Assembly (NCBI GenBank): GCA_027623615.1
Contig: JAQBVH010000100.1
Coordinates: 1 to 8,378, forward strand
From: Planctomycetota bacterium
GTDB lineage: Bacteria; Planctomycetota; UBA1135; GCA-002686595
DNA length: 8,378 bases
Direction of reading: 5' to 3'
Shown: in pieces, positions 1 through 5,823 of the stretch
Numbering within the stretch: position 1 is the first letter of the stretch
How the letters are laid out: the number at the start of each line of letters is the position of its first letter
Translations under genes and position numbers: made by a program
The notes under the pieces: generated by a model
The model's input: the letters and a program-made list of their open reading frames with translations, nothing else
Told to the model about the DNA's origin: nothing
Database searches by the model: none

Positions 1-1
1 A

Positions 2-985
2 CGCGTGGCCGCCGTGGCCGTCCTCCTCTCCGCGATCACCCTCGCGGTGTCGTACTCCCTGCCGACGATCACCTTTGCGCGGCTTGGCAAGGCCAGGGAG
101 ACCTATTCGATCTGGGGTGGGATCGAGAGCCTGTGGGAGGACGGCAACTGGATCCTGGCGCCGGTCGTGTTCCTGTTCTCCATGGTCTTCCCGGTGGGCA
201 AGCTGTTGGCCCTCGGGTGGCTCCTGACCGAGCGCAGCCACAGCGCGGCGCGCAAGAAGGGGCTCGAGTGGCTGCACCTGCTCGGGAAGTGGTCGATGCT
301 CGACGTGTTCATCGTCGGCGTATTCGTCGCGGCCGCGCAGCTGGAGTTCCTCAGCGGGGGCGAGTCGACCGGGCAGCACCTGGCCAAGGCCGACTCGCGC
401 TGGGGGATCCACGTGTTCACCCTGGCGATCGTGATGTCGATGCTCTCCGTCTGGCTGGTCGCCCGGCGCGAGGGGGCGATCCGCAGGCCCGTGAGCCACG
501 GGAGCCTACGTACGCCGCTGGGGCGCTTGCTCGCCACGGCGCGGGCCGCGAGCCTGATCGCGATCTTCGCCCTGCCGTTGCTGCAGGTCAGCCTGCTGAT
601 CGAGAAGTGGTTCGTGAAGTTCGAGTCCTCGAACGAGGTGCACCTGTGGCGCACGAACGCGCGTCTCGCACGCGAGGGAGAGCTCCTGCTCGCGGTCGCC
701 CTCGGCCTGTTCGTGATCGGCATTCCGATCCTGCGCACCCTCTGTGCCCTGCGCCTGCGCTGGCTGCCTGGGGAAGCGCCGCTGGCCTTGCGCCTCGCCC
801 GAGGACTCGACGCGTGGTCGATGGTGGACGTGTTCGGACTGGGCCTGTTGATCGTGCAGGTCAAGCTGGCCGAGCTCACGGCGACGACCTTGCTCGCAGG
901 CTTTTGGGTGACGATCGCCGCGGCCATGATTGCCATGGCCGAATCCTGGGAGCTGCGTCGCGCTTGTCGACGCGGTGAAGGCTAG
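2..985 (+). CDS. PqiA-like integral membrane protein, two homologous halves (5' end probably outside window)
   Basis: A multi-pass inner-membrane protein of the paraquat-inducible protein A (PqiA) family. The visible 326 residues (counting from a GTG at position 5) hold two copies of the family signature: GKWSMLDVFIVG at about 94-105 and DAWSMVDVFGLG at about 269-280, each in front of a hydrophobic segment. Membrane segments are seen at about 3-22, 51-74, 99-116, 136-153, 181-200, 225-245, 272-290 and 293-312. E. coli PqiA works with the MCE-domain protein PqiB in envelope lipid trafficking; that is family knowledge, and no MCE gene is visible here. The frame stays open to the window edge and the first membrane segment begins almost at the first residue, so the true start and any N-terminal zinc-ribbon cysteines (CxxC pairs) of the canonical family probably lie upstream. 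TAG stop at 983-985. Family call is firm; substrate is unknown. Confidence 0.85.
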   Translation, partial: RVAAVAVLLSAITLAVSYSLPTITFARLGKARETYSIWGGIESLWEDGNWILAPVVFLFSMVFPVGKLLALGWLLTERSHSAARKKGLEWLHLLGKWSMLDVFIVGVFVAAAQLEFLSGGESTGQHLAKADSRWGIHVFTLAIVMSMLSVWLVARREGAIRRPVSHGSLRTPLGRLLATARAASLIAIFALPLLQVSLLIEKWFVKFESSNEVHLWRTNARLAREGELLLAVALGLFVIGIPILRTLCALRLRWLPGEAPLALRLARGLDAWSMVDVFGLGLLIVQVKLAELTATTLLAGFWVTIAAAMIAMAESWELRRACRRGEG

Positions 986-1013
986 GGCTGAGCGCCCCGC
1001 GTTTTGGGTCGTT

Positions 1014-1031
1014 GCTCCCTCTGCTGGGAGC
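1014..1031 (+). other. Small hairpin between the PqiA-like gene and the oxidoreductase gene
   Basis: A perfect 6-bp inverted repeat (GCTCCC, six-base loop, GGGAGC) lies in the 83-nt gap between the two + strand genes. It is not followed by a T-run, so it is a poor intrinsic terminator and may be a leader structure, an mRNA processing site, or chance in GC-rich DNA. Confidence 0.3.
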
Positions 1032-1058
1032 GCGTACGGTCGGAGCCGCCCCAACTAC

Positions 1059-1062
1059 GAGG
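1059..1062 (+). promoter_or_regulatory. Ribosome binding site choosing the GTG start of the oxidoreductase
   Basis: GAGG sits 6 nt before the GTG at 1069. It supports that start over an in-frame TTG at 1012, which would add 19 residues before the RR motif and lacks comparable spacing to a purine-rich site. Confidence 0.6.
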
Positions 1063-1068
1063 TACTCC

Positions 1069-2334
1069 GTGATCGACCGCCGTTCCCTGCTCCGTTCCTT
1101 TGCCACGGCCCCCCTGGTCCTGCGCGCGCCGTCCGTGCTGCGTCATCCGCGCGGGGACAAGCTGCGCATCGCGGTGACCGGCGTCTGGAACCGCGGACGC
1201 GCCAACCTCGAAGGGGTCCTGGGGGAGCACGTCGTCGCCATGTGCGACGTGGACTCCAACCACCTCAACCAGGGTGTCGAGCTCGTCAAGTCCCGCACGG
1301 GTGAGACCCCGACCGGCTACCGCGACTACCGTGAGATGTTCGCGGCCGAGAAGGACCTCGACGCGATCGTGGTCTCGACCGCGGACCACACCCATGCCTG
1401 CATCGCTGCGACGGGCATGCGCCGCGGGTTGCACGCGTACGTCGAGAAGCCCCTGGCCCACGATGTGCACGAGGTGCGCGTGCTGCAACGCCTCGCCGCT
1501 TCACGGGGCCTCAAGACGCAGCTTGGAACGCAGATCCATGCCGGCGCGAACTACCGCCGCGTGGTCGAGCGCATCCGCGCTGGTGTGATCGGCGAGGTCA
1601 CCGAGGTGCATGTCTGGGTCGGCAAGGCCTGGTCCGACGGCCGCTTCGGTTGGCCGCAGCCCGCGCCCGCGCACCTGGACTGGGACCTCTGGCAGGGCCC
1701 CGCCCCGGAGCGTCCCTATCAGCGCAACGTTCACCCCGCGAACTGGCGACGCTTCTGGGACTACGGCACCGGGACCCTCGGAGACATGGCCTGTCACTAC
1801 GTCGACCTGGTGCACTGGGCCCTCGACCTGGGTACGCCGACGCGCATCGAGGCCACGGGCCCGCCCGTCCACCCGGTCGGGACGCCGAGCAACATGCACG
1901 TGATCTGGGACCACCCCGCCAAGGGCGAGCGCGGTCCGGTGCGCGTGCACTGGTACGACGGCGGCTCGCGGCCCGAGGGCGTGACCTGGGGCAGCGGCCA
2001 GCTGTTCGTCGGCTCCCGGGGCCGACTGCTCTCGGACTACGGTCGCCATGAGCTGCACCCCGCCGACCGCTTCGCGGACGCGCCGGCACCTGACCAGTCC
2101 ATCCCGAACTCGGTCGGTCACTACAAGGAGTGGTTCGACGCGATCCGTGACGGCGGTCCGACGACCTGCGACTTCGCCTACTCGGGCGATCTGACCTCGA
2201 CCGTGTTGCTCGGGAACGTGGCCTTCCGCCTGGGACGGCCGATCGAATGGGACGTCAACGCAGGCGAGGTCGTCGCTTGCCCCGAGGCCGCGCCGCTGAT
2301 TCGCCGGGTCGAGCGCCCGGGCTTCGAGGTCTGA
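1069..2334 (+). CDS. Gfo/Idh/MocA-family NAD(P)-dependent oxidoreductase with Tat-like N-terminus
   Basis: A predicted 421-residue dinucleotide-dependent sugar or polyol dehydrogenase of the Gfo/Idh/MocA family. The N-terminal Rossmann domain starts at about residue 32 (KLRIAVTGVWNRGRANL, with an atypical glycine motif GVWNRG at 38-43), followed by an acidic end of beta-2 (CDVD, about 59-62). The family motif EKP is at 126-128 (HAYVEKPLAHDV). The C-terminal domain holds LGDMACHYVDLVHWAL at about 237-252, matching the region that supplies the catalytic Asp/His in relatives, and the C-terminus (IEWD...PEAAPLIRR...GFEV) looks complete. The N-terminus (IDRRSLLRSF, then a hydrophobic stretch) resembles a twin-arginine signal, common in planctomycete members, implying export of a cofactor-loaded folded enzyme; this is inferred. 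Start chosen by GAGG at 1059-1062 and by the position of the RR motif. It follows the PqiA-like gene by 83 nt and a terminator-like hairpin lies downstream. The substrate cannot be told from sequence. Confidence 0.9.
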   Translation: MIDRRSLLRSFATAPLVLRAPSVLRHPRGDKLRIAVTGVWNRGRANLEGVLGEHVVAMCDVDSNHLNQGVELVKSRTGETPTGYRDYREMFAAEKDLDAIVVSTADHTHACIAATGMRRGLHAYVEKPLAHDVHEVRVLQRLAASRGLKTQLGTQIHAGANYRRVVERIRAGVIGEVTEVHVWVGKAWSDGRFGWPQPAPAHLDWDLWQGPAPERPYQRNVHPANWRRFWDYGTGTLGDMACHYVDLVHWALDLGTPTRIEATGPPVHPVGTPSNMHVIWDHPAKGERGPVRVHWYDGGSRPEGVTWGSGQLFVGSRGRLLSDYGRHELHPADRFADAPAPDQSIPNSVGHYKEWFDAIRDGGPTTCDFAYSGDLTSTVLLGNVAFRLGRPIEWDVNAGEVVACPEAAPLIRRVERPGFEV

Positions 2335-2340
2335 GGCGGG

Positions 2341-2369
2341 GTAGGCGAACCCTCACCTGGGCCGCCTAC
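2341..2369 (+). other. Inverted repeat after the oxidoreductase stop codon
   Basis: GTAGGCG at 2341-2347 pairs perfectly with CGCCTAC at 2363-2369, and an inner CCC/GGG (2350-2352 with 2359-2361) can extend the stem across small bulges. Its right arm overlaps by two bases the left arm of the next hairpin (2368-2386), so the two structures compete at their junction. It is probably part of a compound 3' end. Confidence 0.45.
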
Positions 2370-2397
2370 GCCTCCTTCGGAGGCGTGAGTGTTGTTT
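2368..2397 (+). terminator. Probable intrinsic terminator of the oxidoreductase gene
   Basis: A perfect 8-bp stem (ACGCCTCC at 2368-2375, loop TTC, GGAGGCGT at 2379-2386) is followed by a T-enriched but interrupted tract (GAGTGTTGTTT to 2397). It begins 34 nt after the TGA. The stem is strong; the imperfect T tract makes it moderate rather than certain. Confidence 0.6.
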
Positions 2398-2440
2398 GGC
2401 GCCGCACCTGACGGTGACCGCCGCTGGCTGCACGAAGAAT

Positions 2441-2468
2441 GGAGCGCCCCCCACGCGGGGGACGCTCC
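2441..2468 (-). terminator. Probable terminator of the S8 peptidase gene
   Basis: A 12-position stem with a four-base loop (2453-2456) lies about 20 nt beyond the peptidase stop. Read on the - strand the arms are GGAGCGTCCCCC and GGGGGGCGCTCC, with one T-G (U-G wobble) pair; on the + strand the same position is a C-A mismatch. The fold therefore favours - strand RNA, matching the gene it follows. The downstream tract ATTCTTCG is only mildly T-rich. Confidence 0.6.
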
Positions 2469-2487
2469 CAGAGGATCCTCGGCGCGA

Positions 2488-5400
2488 TCAGTTGATCGTG
2501 ATCTCGTCGAAGGCCATGCCGTCCGTGGTCTTGGCGTAGTTGTCGTACTGCTGGAACTTGATCACGAAGGTCCCGTTCAGCGACAACCCGTTCGCAGCGG
2601 CAAGCTGGTCGATGTCAAGGTTCACCGTCTGCCAGGTGTTGTTGGACACCGAGCCGCCGTTCAGGTTGTAGACCTTCACGAAGCTCGCGCCGTCGTTGTC
2701 GGAGAAGTACACGCCGTCCTGGCTGTGAGTCTCGTCCGAGAAGTCCTTCCAGCGGAAGTTCAGAGTCGCCTGGCTCGAGCCCGAGAAGTCACAGGCGAGG
2801 TGCGCCTCGTTCTGCGAGTACGCGCCGCCGTTGACCACGTCGTCCATCGTCATGTGGAACAGACCCGCGAAGGGGCCGTTCGCCGATGAGATCTCGACGC
2901 GCCCTTCGGTGCCCTCGAACGTCGTCCAGAACGCGTCGAGGCCCGACTCGAAGCCCATCGTGTAGGGCGGGGTCGCGCGGGTGCCGCCCCCGCCTCCGCC
3001 AGCCTCGACCGACACCTCGTCGAAGGCGAAGCCGTCGGTAGAGATGGCGTAGTTGTCGTACTGCTGGAACTTGACGACGAAGTCGCTGTTCAGTGCGACG
3101 CCCGCGCCCGCGGCCAGCGCGTCGAGGTCGAGGGAGACCAGTTGCCAGGTGTTGTTGGTCACGGACTGGCCAGCCAGGTCGTGCACCTTGCTGAAGCTCG
3201 CGCCCCCGTCGTCCGAGAAGTAGATCCCGTCTTGCGAGTGGGTCTCGTCCCCGAACTCCTTCCAGCGGAAGGACAGGCTGACGTCGCTCTCACCGCTCAG
3301 ATCCAGGGCCAGGTGCGCCTCGTTGAGGGAGTACGCGCTGCCGTTGGTGGTGTCGTCCATCGTCAGGTGGGACGAGCCCGAGTAGGGGCCGTTGGCGCTC
3401 GTGGTCTGTACGCGACCTTCCGTGCCCTCGACGGTCGACCAGTACTGGTCGAGGCCGCCCTCGAACCCGGTGGAGTAGGGCAGAGTCGCGCCGTCTCCAC
3501 CGCCGCCCGTCGAGCCCGCTTCGACGAGCACGTCGTCGATGCCGAAGCCGTCGGAGCTGATGCCGTAGTTGTCATACTGCTGGAACTTGACGACGAAGGT
3601 CGAGCTGAGGGACAGCCCCGCGCCGCCCGCCAGGGCGTCCAGGTCGAGCTGAATCAACTGGTAGGCGGTCGTGCCGTTCGCGAGGTCCTGGACCTTGGTG
3701 AAACTCGAGCCACCGTCGTCGGAGAAGAACACTCCGTCCTGGGTGTGGGTCTCGTCGCCCCACTCCTTCCACTGGAAGGAGAGGTCGACCTGGCTCTCAC
3801 CGGAGAGGTCCAGGTGCAACCAGGCCTCGTTCTGCGAGTAAGCGCCGCCGTTGACCTCGTCGTCCATCGTCATGTGGAAGGAGCCGGCGAAGGGCACGTT
3901 CGAGGAGGTGATCTGGATGCGACCCTCGGCGCCCTCGAAGGCGGCCCAGTACTCGTCGAACGCGCCCGTGGCGAAGATCGTCGAGTAGGGTAGCGTCGCG
4001 TAGTCCTGGGTCGGCGGCGGTCCGCCGCCGTTGACCGCTGCCTGGGCGTTGACCATGCCGTAGCCCGTGTAGCGGTCCCAGCCGGTGCCGGACTCGACGC
4101 TGGTCACGTCGTCACAGGTGGTGACCAGCCGGCTGCGCACCTGGTCCGGGGTGAAGCTCGGGTTGGCGCTGAGGATCAGGGCACAGACGCCTGCCGCGTA
4201 GGGCGTGGCGCAGGAGGTGCCGTTGAACCACTGGCTGTAGTTGCCCGAGTCGTAGCCTGCCGATCCCTGGATGTCCGTGGTCGGCAGGATCGTGGGCGCG
4301 ATCACGTCTACCGCGCCGGCGGCGTCCGGGGAGTTGGTGCCGTAGCTCGATCCCCACCAGCGCTCGTTGTCACACGTATACCCGTTCGGGTCGGTGCTGA
4401 CACCCGGGTTGACCTCGGAGGAGGACGAGGAGGACCGCTTGCGCTCGCCGCAGGGCGAGGCTGCGCCGACGCCGATCACCTGCGCATGGTTGGCCGGGTA
4501 GTCGATCGTCGAGGAGTTGCTGTTGGCCGTGGCCGCCAGGATCGTGACGCCGTTCGAGTAGGCATAGCTGATCGCGTTCGACGTGGTCGTGTCGTTCGAG
4601 ATCGCGGCGCCCAGGCTCATCGACGCGATGTCCGCGCCGTTGTCCGCGGAGTGGATGATCGCGTTGGCGACCGAGGAGAAGGACATGCTGCCCGCGCTGT
4701 TCGCGACCTTGAGCGGCATGATCGAACAGCCGCCCGCGATCCCCGCGGTGCCCAGGCCGTTGTTCTGGATCGCCGCGGCGACGCCTGCGCAGGCGGTGCC
4801 GTGGCCCGCCTGGCTGGAGTTGTCGTCCGCGTTCGAGTCGTTGTCGCCGTAGTCGTAGCCGGCGACCTGACGCAGGTCGGGGTGCCCGACGTCGACGCCC
4901 GAGTCGATGATCGCGATCACGACCGAGGTCGAGCCGTACCCCTGGGCCTCGTCCCAGGCGCTCTGCGCCGAGCAGTCGAAGCCGACCGTGCCTACCGGGC
5001 TGCCGGACGGGTGTCCGCCGCAGTTCCAGCAGTAGTCGAGCATCTGCGCCGTGTTGTTGTGACCCCAGTGGCTCGCGTGCAGCGGGTCGTTGGGGATGTC
5101 CATGGGGAAGGCGCGCCAGTCGGGGTGCGCGTCCTCGACCTCGGGCAATGCCATGAGCTGCAGACTCAAGGCCGCGATGTCCGTGGCCGGGTCGACCGCG
5201 ACGCTGTACCAGCGGTCGAGGCCGAGCTCACGGAAGAGGACCTCGTCCTTGGCCTCGATCAAGGTGCGCTCGATGGCGGTCATGCCGGCCAGGGCCAGCT
5301 CACCGTCGAGACCAGCCAGGCCGCTCTGGGACGCGCCGGTTCCCGCGGCGCTCCAGGTGCGGTCCAGGCTCGAGCGGTCGAGCGCGTCCTGGGTGACCTG

Positions 5401-5577
5401 GACGAGGACGCGTCCAGGCATGTAGAGGGTGAGCGCCGTGGCAGGCACGCCGGGGCCGGCTTGCACCGGCACGAAGCGAGTGGTGGGCAGGTCCTGGGGT
5501 AGGGCGGAGGTCGTGAGGAGCGGCAGACAGATTGCAGCCGCGAGCGCCGGCAGGCGTTTGGAGGATTGCGTTGTCAC
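2488..5577 (-). CDS. Secreted S8 (subtilisin-like) serine peptidase with three tandem C-terminal repeat domains
   Basis: A predicted exported 1029-residue subtilase. N-terminus: basic MTTQSSKR, a hydrophobic core at about 9-26 and a likely signal peptidase site near 26-28. A propeptide-like region follows to about 155, then the PNDPLHASHWGHNN lead-in seen in fervidolysin-like S8 enzymes. The catalytic triad is visible: Asp225 in IIDSGVD, His259 in GHGTACAG, Ser455 in NGTSCATP; Asn352 (AATANSNS) is the likely oxyanion residue. A Ser-rich insert (about 381-387) and Cys-containing segment (376-410) interrupt the catalytic domain. After a Gly/Pro linker (517-523) come three repeats starting at about 527, 697 and 868, joined by Gly-rich linkers; they resemble beta-sandwich (MAM or carbohydrate-binding-like) modules but I cannot name the family. 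No PEP-CTERM or other sorting tail is seen. GTG start, supported by AGAGG 9 nt upstream and the signal peptide. It stands alone, with its own terminator. It probably degrades extracellular or surface protein; the substrate is unknown. Confidence 0.92.
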   Translation of the reverse strand: MTTQSSKRLPALAAAICLPLLTTSALPQDLPTTRFVPVQAGPGVPATALTLYMPGRVLVQVTQDALDRSSLDRTWSAAGTGASQSGLAGLDGELALAGMTAIERTLIEAKDEVLFRELGLDRWYSVAVDPATDIAALSLQLMALPEVEDAHPDWRAFPMDIPNDPLHASHWGHNNTAQMLDYCWNCGGHPSGSPVGTVGFDCSAQSAWDEAQGYGSTSVVIAIIDSGVDVGHPDLRQVAGYDYGDNDSNADDNSSQAGHGTACAGVAAAIQNNGLGTAGIAGGCSIMPLKVANSAGSMSFSSVANAIIHSADNGADIASMSLGAAISNDTTTSNAISYAYSNGVTILAATANSNSSTIDYPANHAQVIGVGAASPCGERKRSSSSSSEVNPGVSTDPNGYTCDNERWWGSSYGTNSPDAAGAVDVIAPTILPTTDIQGSAGYDSGNYSQWFNGTSCATPYAAGVCALILSANPSFTPDQVRSRLVTTCDDVTSVESGTGWDRYTGYGMVNAQAAVNGGGPPPTQDYATLPYSTIFATGAFDEYWAAFEGAEGRIQITSSNVPFAGSFHMTMDDEVNGGAYSQNEAWLHLDLSGESQVDLSFQWKEWGDETHTQDGVFFSDDGGSSFTKVQDLANGTTAYQLIQLDLDALAGGAGLSLSSTFVVKFQQYDNYGISSDGFGIDDVLVEAGSTGGGGDGATLPYSTGFEGGLDQYWSTVEGTEGRVQTTSANGPYSGSSHLTMDDTTNGSAYSLNEAHLALDLSGESDVSLSFRWKEFGDETHSQDGIYFSDDGGASFSKVHDLAGQSVTNNTWQLVSLDLDALAAGAGVALNSDFVVKFQQYDNYAISTDGFAFDEVSVEAGGGGGGTRATPPYTMGFESGLDAFWTTFEGTEGRVEISSANGPFAGLFHMTMDDVVNGGAYSQNEAHLACDFSGSSQATLNFRWKDFSDETHSQDGVYFSDNDGASFVKVYNLNGGSVSNNTWQTVNLDIDQLAAANGLSLNGTFVIKFQQYDNYAKTTDGMAFDEITIN
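2491..2976 (-). repeat. Third C-terminal repeat of the S8 peptidase (residues 868-1029)
   Basis: The last copy runs from ATPPYTMGFE to the C-terminal DEITIN. It shares with the other copies TMDD..NG.AYS.NEA.L, RWK.F.DETHSQDG, FSD..GASF.KV, NNTW and KFQQYDNY. It ends without the Gly-rich linker, so the protein terminates with this domain. Confidence 0.85.
2977..3489 (-). repeat. Second C-terminal repeat of the S8 peptidase (residues 697-867)
   Basis: The copy starts with ATLPYSTGFEGGLDQYW and ends in a GGGGGG linker. By eye it is closer to the third copy than to the first: both have the NNTWQ segment and RWK where the first has QWK. It also begins with the same seven residues, ATLPYST, as copy one. 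Confidence 0.85.
3490..3999 (-). repeat. First C-terminal repeat of the S8 peptidase (residues 527-696)
   Basis: The copy starts with ATLPYSTIFATGAFDEYW and ends in a STGGGGDG linker. It is the most divergent: the segment between FTKV and LIQLDLD is about three residues shorter and lacks NNTW. The shared core TMDD, QNEA, DETHTQDG and KFQQYDNY is intact. Confidence 0.85.
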
Positions 5578-5586
5578 GGGCGAGAG

Positions 5587-5591
5587 CCTCT
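5587..5591 (-). promoter_or_regulatory. Ribosome binding site of the S8 peptidase
   Basis: AGAGG on the - strand lies 9 nt before the GTG start at 5577. The spacing and the following signal peptide support GTG as the start. Confidence 0.5.
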
Positions 5592-5609
5592 GGGGGTGGA
5601 TTGCGGAGT

Positions 5610-5624
5610 CCCTGAATTGCAGGG
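5610..5624 (-). other. Hairpin in the leader of the S8 peptidase gene
   Basis: CCCTG and CAGGG arms (5 bp) flank a five-base AT-rich loop. It lies about 33 nt upstream of the GTG start. A short stem like this could be chance; it is listed because two further inverted repeats lie in the same leader. Confidence 0.3.
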
Positions 5625-5668
5625 CATCCGAAGGCTAGGCAGGTCTCGCTCTGAGTCGCAAATCCGAA

Positions 5669-5682
5669 CCCGGATCTCCGGG
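5669..5682 (-). other. Hairpin CCCGG-loop-CCGGG in the leader of the S8 peptidase gene
   Basis: A perfect 5-bp all-GC stem with a four-base loop. It lies between the SD-like AAGGAGG (5700-5706) and the start of the peptidase gene. No promoter consensus could be placed confidently nearby. Confidence 0.3.
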
Positions 5683-5718
5683 CAATGGGGGCGCTACTTC
5701 CTCCTTACGTATATCGAA

Positions 5719-5750
5719 CGGGGCTGCAAGGGCAGGCCCCAAGAGCCCCG
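5719..5750 (-). terminator. Possible terminator or attenuator-like hairpin downstream of the recombinase gene
   Basis: On the - strand CGGGGCT (5750-5744) pairs perfectly with AGCCCCG (5725-5719), and an internal GGGGC (5740-5736) can compete for the same right arm. TTCGATAT follows, which is AT-leaning but not a true U-run. It could end the MFS-to-recombinase transcript or belong to the peptidase leader. Confidence 0.4.
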
Positions 5751-5804
5751 TGTCTGCGCTGCGGACCCACTTCACCCAGGGAGACGCGGCGCGGGCGACG
5801 TGGT

Positions 5805-5820
5805 TGCGGGCGTTCCCGCA
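5805..5820 (-). terminator. Compact hairpin 3 nt after the recombinase stop
   Basis: A perfect 6-bp stem (TGCGGG / CCCGCA) with a four-base loop lies just past the TGA at 5826-5824. There is no T tract after it, so it may protect the mRNA 3' end or contribute to termination with the hairpin at 5719-5750. Confidence 0.4.
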
Positions 5821-5823
5821 GGA

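Larger units (their letters stand above)
5578..5823. other. Non-coding gap between the recombinase gene end and the S8 peptidase start
   Basis: This 246-nt gap has no gene that I can support. On the - strand it must hold the 3' end of the recombinase unit and the promoter and leader of the peptidase. It contains inverted repeats at 5805-5820, 5719-5750, 5669-5682 and 5610-5624, an AAGGAGG at 5700-5706 without a start codon at usual spacing, and the only AT-rich patch around (5705-5718). A TATACG at 5713-5708 is -10-like but has no matching -35 at 16-18 nt, so I call no promoter. Confidence 0.6.

Noticed and set aside
1012..1068. An in-frame TTG at 1012 as the start of the oxidoreductase.
   Set aside because: The GTG at 1069 has a well-spaced GAGG, puts the RR motif at residues 4-5 as in Tat-like relatives, and avoids overlapping the hairpin at 1014-1031.
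2471..2480. The palindrome GAGGATCCTC just after the peptidase stop as an operator.
   Set aside because: A single 10-bp palindrome between a stop codon and a terminator, with no second copy near a promoter, has no support as a regulatory site.
2389..5502. Several long + strand open frames (for example 2389-2889, 3142-3993 and 4486-5502) antisense to the S8 peptidase.
   Set aside because: They mirror the repeats and codon bias of the peptidase gene and show Val/Arg/Ala-rich shadow composition without motifs.
5696..5723. A possible dif site near the recombinase gene: ACTTCCT at 5696-5702 followed by an AT-rich centre.
   Set aside because: Seven bases match the left arm of Bacillus-type dif, but the right arm (ATCGAACGGGG) has no similarity to a XerD-binding arm and there is no inverted symmetry.
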